DNA of 64,000 bases from Oceanospirillum maris DSM 6286. GTDB taxonomy: Bacteria; Pseudomonadota; Gammaproteobacteria; Pseudomonadales; Halomonadaceae. A program made the translations under genes and the position numbers. The notes below the pieces were generated by a model, which searched no databases, was not told the origin of the DNA, and saw only the letters and a list, made by a program, of their open reading frames with translations. Positions within the stretch are counted from its first letter, which is position 1, and each line of letters opens with the position of its first letter. Positions 62,759-64,000 of this stretch are shown piece after piece. The stretch lies in the NCBI RefSeq assembly GCF_000422865.1, contig NZ_AUGW01000011.1, forward strand, positions 1 through 64,000. The letters run 5' to 3'.

Positions 62759-63709
62759 TTACACCCCCAGTCCTTTTTCCTGCATACAGTTGCGTATCAC
62801 CGTACGAAGCCAGTGAATACCGGGATCATCATTTTTACGGGCCTCCCATATTTGGCAAACATGCAACGGCTCAAAATCAATAGGGGCTTGATAGGTTCTT
62901 AACGTAGAGCTTGGACAGATAAGATCCGCCGCATATTGGTTGATCACCGTGATCATATTCGTACCGGCAAGGATAAAAGGCAGCGTTGCAATATAAGGGG
63001 TTTTTACCACCACTTTACGGGTTAAACCAAGGGTGGCTAGCTTCTTGTTAACCAAAATTGGTTCATCCTCACGATGAGATAGTGCCACGTGGGGTGGTGA
63101 CAAAAACTCAGCCTTAGAGAGCGCAGGCTTATCGCCATAGACGCTTTCATCACCAACGCAAACCAGCTTGTCTTCGTAAAGGCGCTCAAAACAACTGCCC
63201 TGCGGTAGATATTCAAACTGAGTAATAGCAAGATCCAGCTCCTGTTCTTGTAATAGCCGGTAAGCCATCTCAGGATTGGATATTTTGGCATACAGAATAT
63301 TGAAACTGATCCCAGGTGCCTGCTCTTTAACCGCGTTAACAAGGTAAGGCGCTAGTTCGTTGATCATAAAATCCATAACGCCGATACGAAACTCTCTTAC
63401 CTCTTTTTCAGGGTGAAAACTATGGCTGCTAGCGATAGCCTCATCTAATTGAAGTAGGCCAGTTTCAATACGCAGATAGAGACGGCTTGCCAGCGGGCTA
63501 GGCTGCATACCTTCCGATGTTTTGATAAATAATTCATCATCGAATTGCCCTCTAAGTTTCTTAAGAGCATGGCTCATAGCTGGTTGGCTTAAGCTAATAC
63601 GAGCGGCGGCTCGGGTTAAATGACGCTCTTGGTAAAGGGCATGAAAGGCGACCAATAGGTTTAGGTTTACACGGCTTAAACGCTGACTAAGATTCTGAGT
63701 ATCTGACAT
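62759..63709 (-). CDS. LysR-family transcriptional regulator coupled to the LuxR gene
   Basis: A 316-residue LysR regulator. The DNA-binding domain runs NLNLLVAFHALYQERHLTRA, with AARISLSQPAMSHALKKLRG as recognition helix. The effector domain has the NodD/LeuO-like start of REFRIGVMDFMINELAPYLV. Its stop is separated by one base from the ATG of the LuxR gene. No target operon is visible on the other side within the window; the ~290 bases upstream hold its promoter. The effector is unknown. Confidence 0.9.
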   Translation of the reverse strand: MSDTQNLSQRLSRVNLNLLVAFHALYQERHLTRAAARISLSQPAMSHALKKLRGQFDDELFIKTSEGMQPSPLASRLYLRIETGLLQLDEAIASSHSFHPEKEVREFRIGVMDFMINELAPYLVNAVKEQAPGISFNILYAKISNPEMAYRLLQEQELDLAITQFEYLPQGSCFERLYEDKLVCVGDESVYGDKPALSKAEFLSPPHVALSHREDEPILVNKKLATLGLTRKVVVKTPYIATLPFILAGTNMITVINQYAADLICPSSTLRTYQAPIDFEPLHVCQIWEARKNDDPGIHWLRTVIRNCMQEKGLGV

Positions 63710-64000
63710 AGAGAGTGATGATCAACCTGTGTTTATGAGCGGTGTTGCCATGGATAGAAGTAATAGCCTGTGCAGCCATAATGGCACTGAATAAACTAAA
63801 TCAATAGTGCATCGATTTAGCGAATAATCATTTAAGTTGCCATAGCATACTGCCGCGACTCAATGTCCTTTTTGCCCTTTTAGAATGCGTCAAACAAAGC
63901 ATTGTAGTGATTTTTGATTAAAAAAAGCGCATCTAATTTATAAAATATCTATATTTTCGCTAATTGTCACTGATGTGTCATTACTTTTTTGAATGGATAG
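63710..64000. other. Sequence upstream of the LysR gene to the window end
   Basis: A 291-base AT-rich stretch with no gene, repeat or terminator that I can support. It probably contains the LysR promoter and that of a gene beyond the window. Confidence 0.5.

Noticed and set aside
1-64000. Search for CRISPR arrays, IS elements, integrases, phage genes and tRNAs
   Set aside because: None found by eye: no regularly spaced repeats, no transposase or integrase motifs, and no cloverleaf with a TTCGANTC T-arm that I could support.

Overview
The window looks like chromosomal DNA of a marine gammaproteobacterium, most likely of the Oceanospirillales/Oceanospirillaceae type. This is inferred from gene content and moderate GC; no alignment was run. 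The content is typical of that group: EpmC, CheV, TusA, Uup, an FbpAB-type iron transporter, a BCCT osmolyte transporter, TsdA, a CydABX oxidase and many c-di-GMP enzymes. I see no tRNA, IS element, prophage, integrase or CRISPR array, so this is a core-like region with several accessory traits.

Layout. 1-146: the 3' end of a 5S rRNA and its terminator. 196-4987: TSUP transporter, soluble CZB-type chemoreceptor, tusA, MATE pump, epmC. 5131-8243: Fur-box-controlled fbpA-fbpB with an internal attenuator hairpin. 8279-13975: a DEDD-like protein, TatD, cheV, a DUF1499 lipoprotein, uup and uspA. 14203-15522: an unknown membrane-anchored protein and a DUF1826 gene under a very clear Zur box. 15582-20362: a c-di-GMP island of a REC-CheC protein coupled to a PAS-GGDEF, a membrane GGDEF, and a GGDEF with a periplasmic CxxCH haem-sensor domain.

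20754-30642: PhoD-like phosphatase, DMT exporter, a TsdA thiosulfate dehydrogenase with a triheme cytochrome partner, bacteriohemerythrin, a LysR/agmatinase divergent pair and a ferric-reductase-like membrane flavoprotein. 30944-36523: PuuC-type aldehyde dehydrogenase, dadA, dadX and periplasmic ATP-dependent DNA ligase. Agmatinase and PuuC fit polyamine breakdown; DadA and DadX fit alanine catabolism.

36702-42195: a complete cytochrome bd locus in the order cydP-cydA-cydB-cydX-ybgE, divergent from a sigma-54 activator with a four-cysteine PAS domain. The sequence carries a good -24/-12 promoter for cydP and repeated GTCA/CAGTTG-type elements upstream of it. This is the most interesting candidate system: a redox- or gas-sensing sigma-54 switch for the bd oxidase. 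A previously uncalled short membrane-protein ORF lies convergent to the activator.

42548-49000: Bcr/CflA pump, Na/Pi symporter with a coupled small basic protein, and a GAF-PAS-GGDEF-EAL protein with a degenerate GGDEF. 48832-53280: thiBPQ thiamine importer divergent from a ThiK-like kinase, with no recognisable TPP riboswitch but striking inverted repeats. 53371-61901: a candidate ~100-nt terminated leader or sRNA, BCCT transporter, cNMP-CBS-DUF294 protein, DnaQ-like exonuclease, FMN-dependent alpha-hydroxyacid dehydrogenase and an intact GGDEF-EAL protein. 61930-63709: a tightly coupled LysR-LuxR regulator pair.
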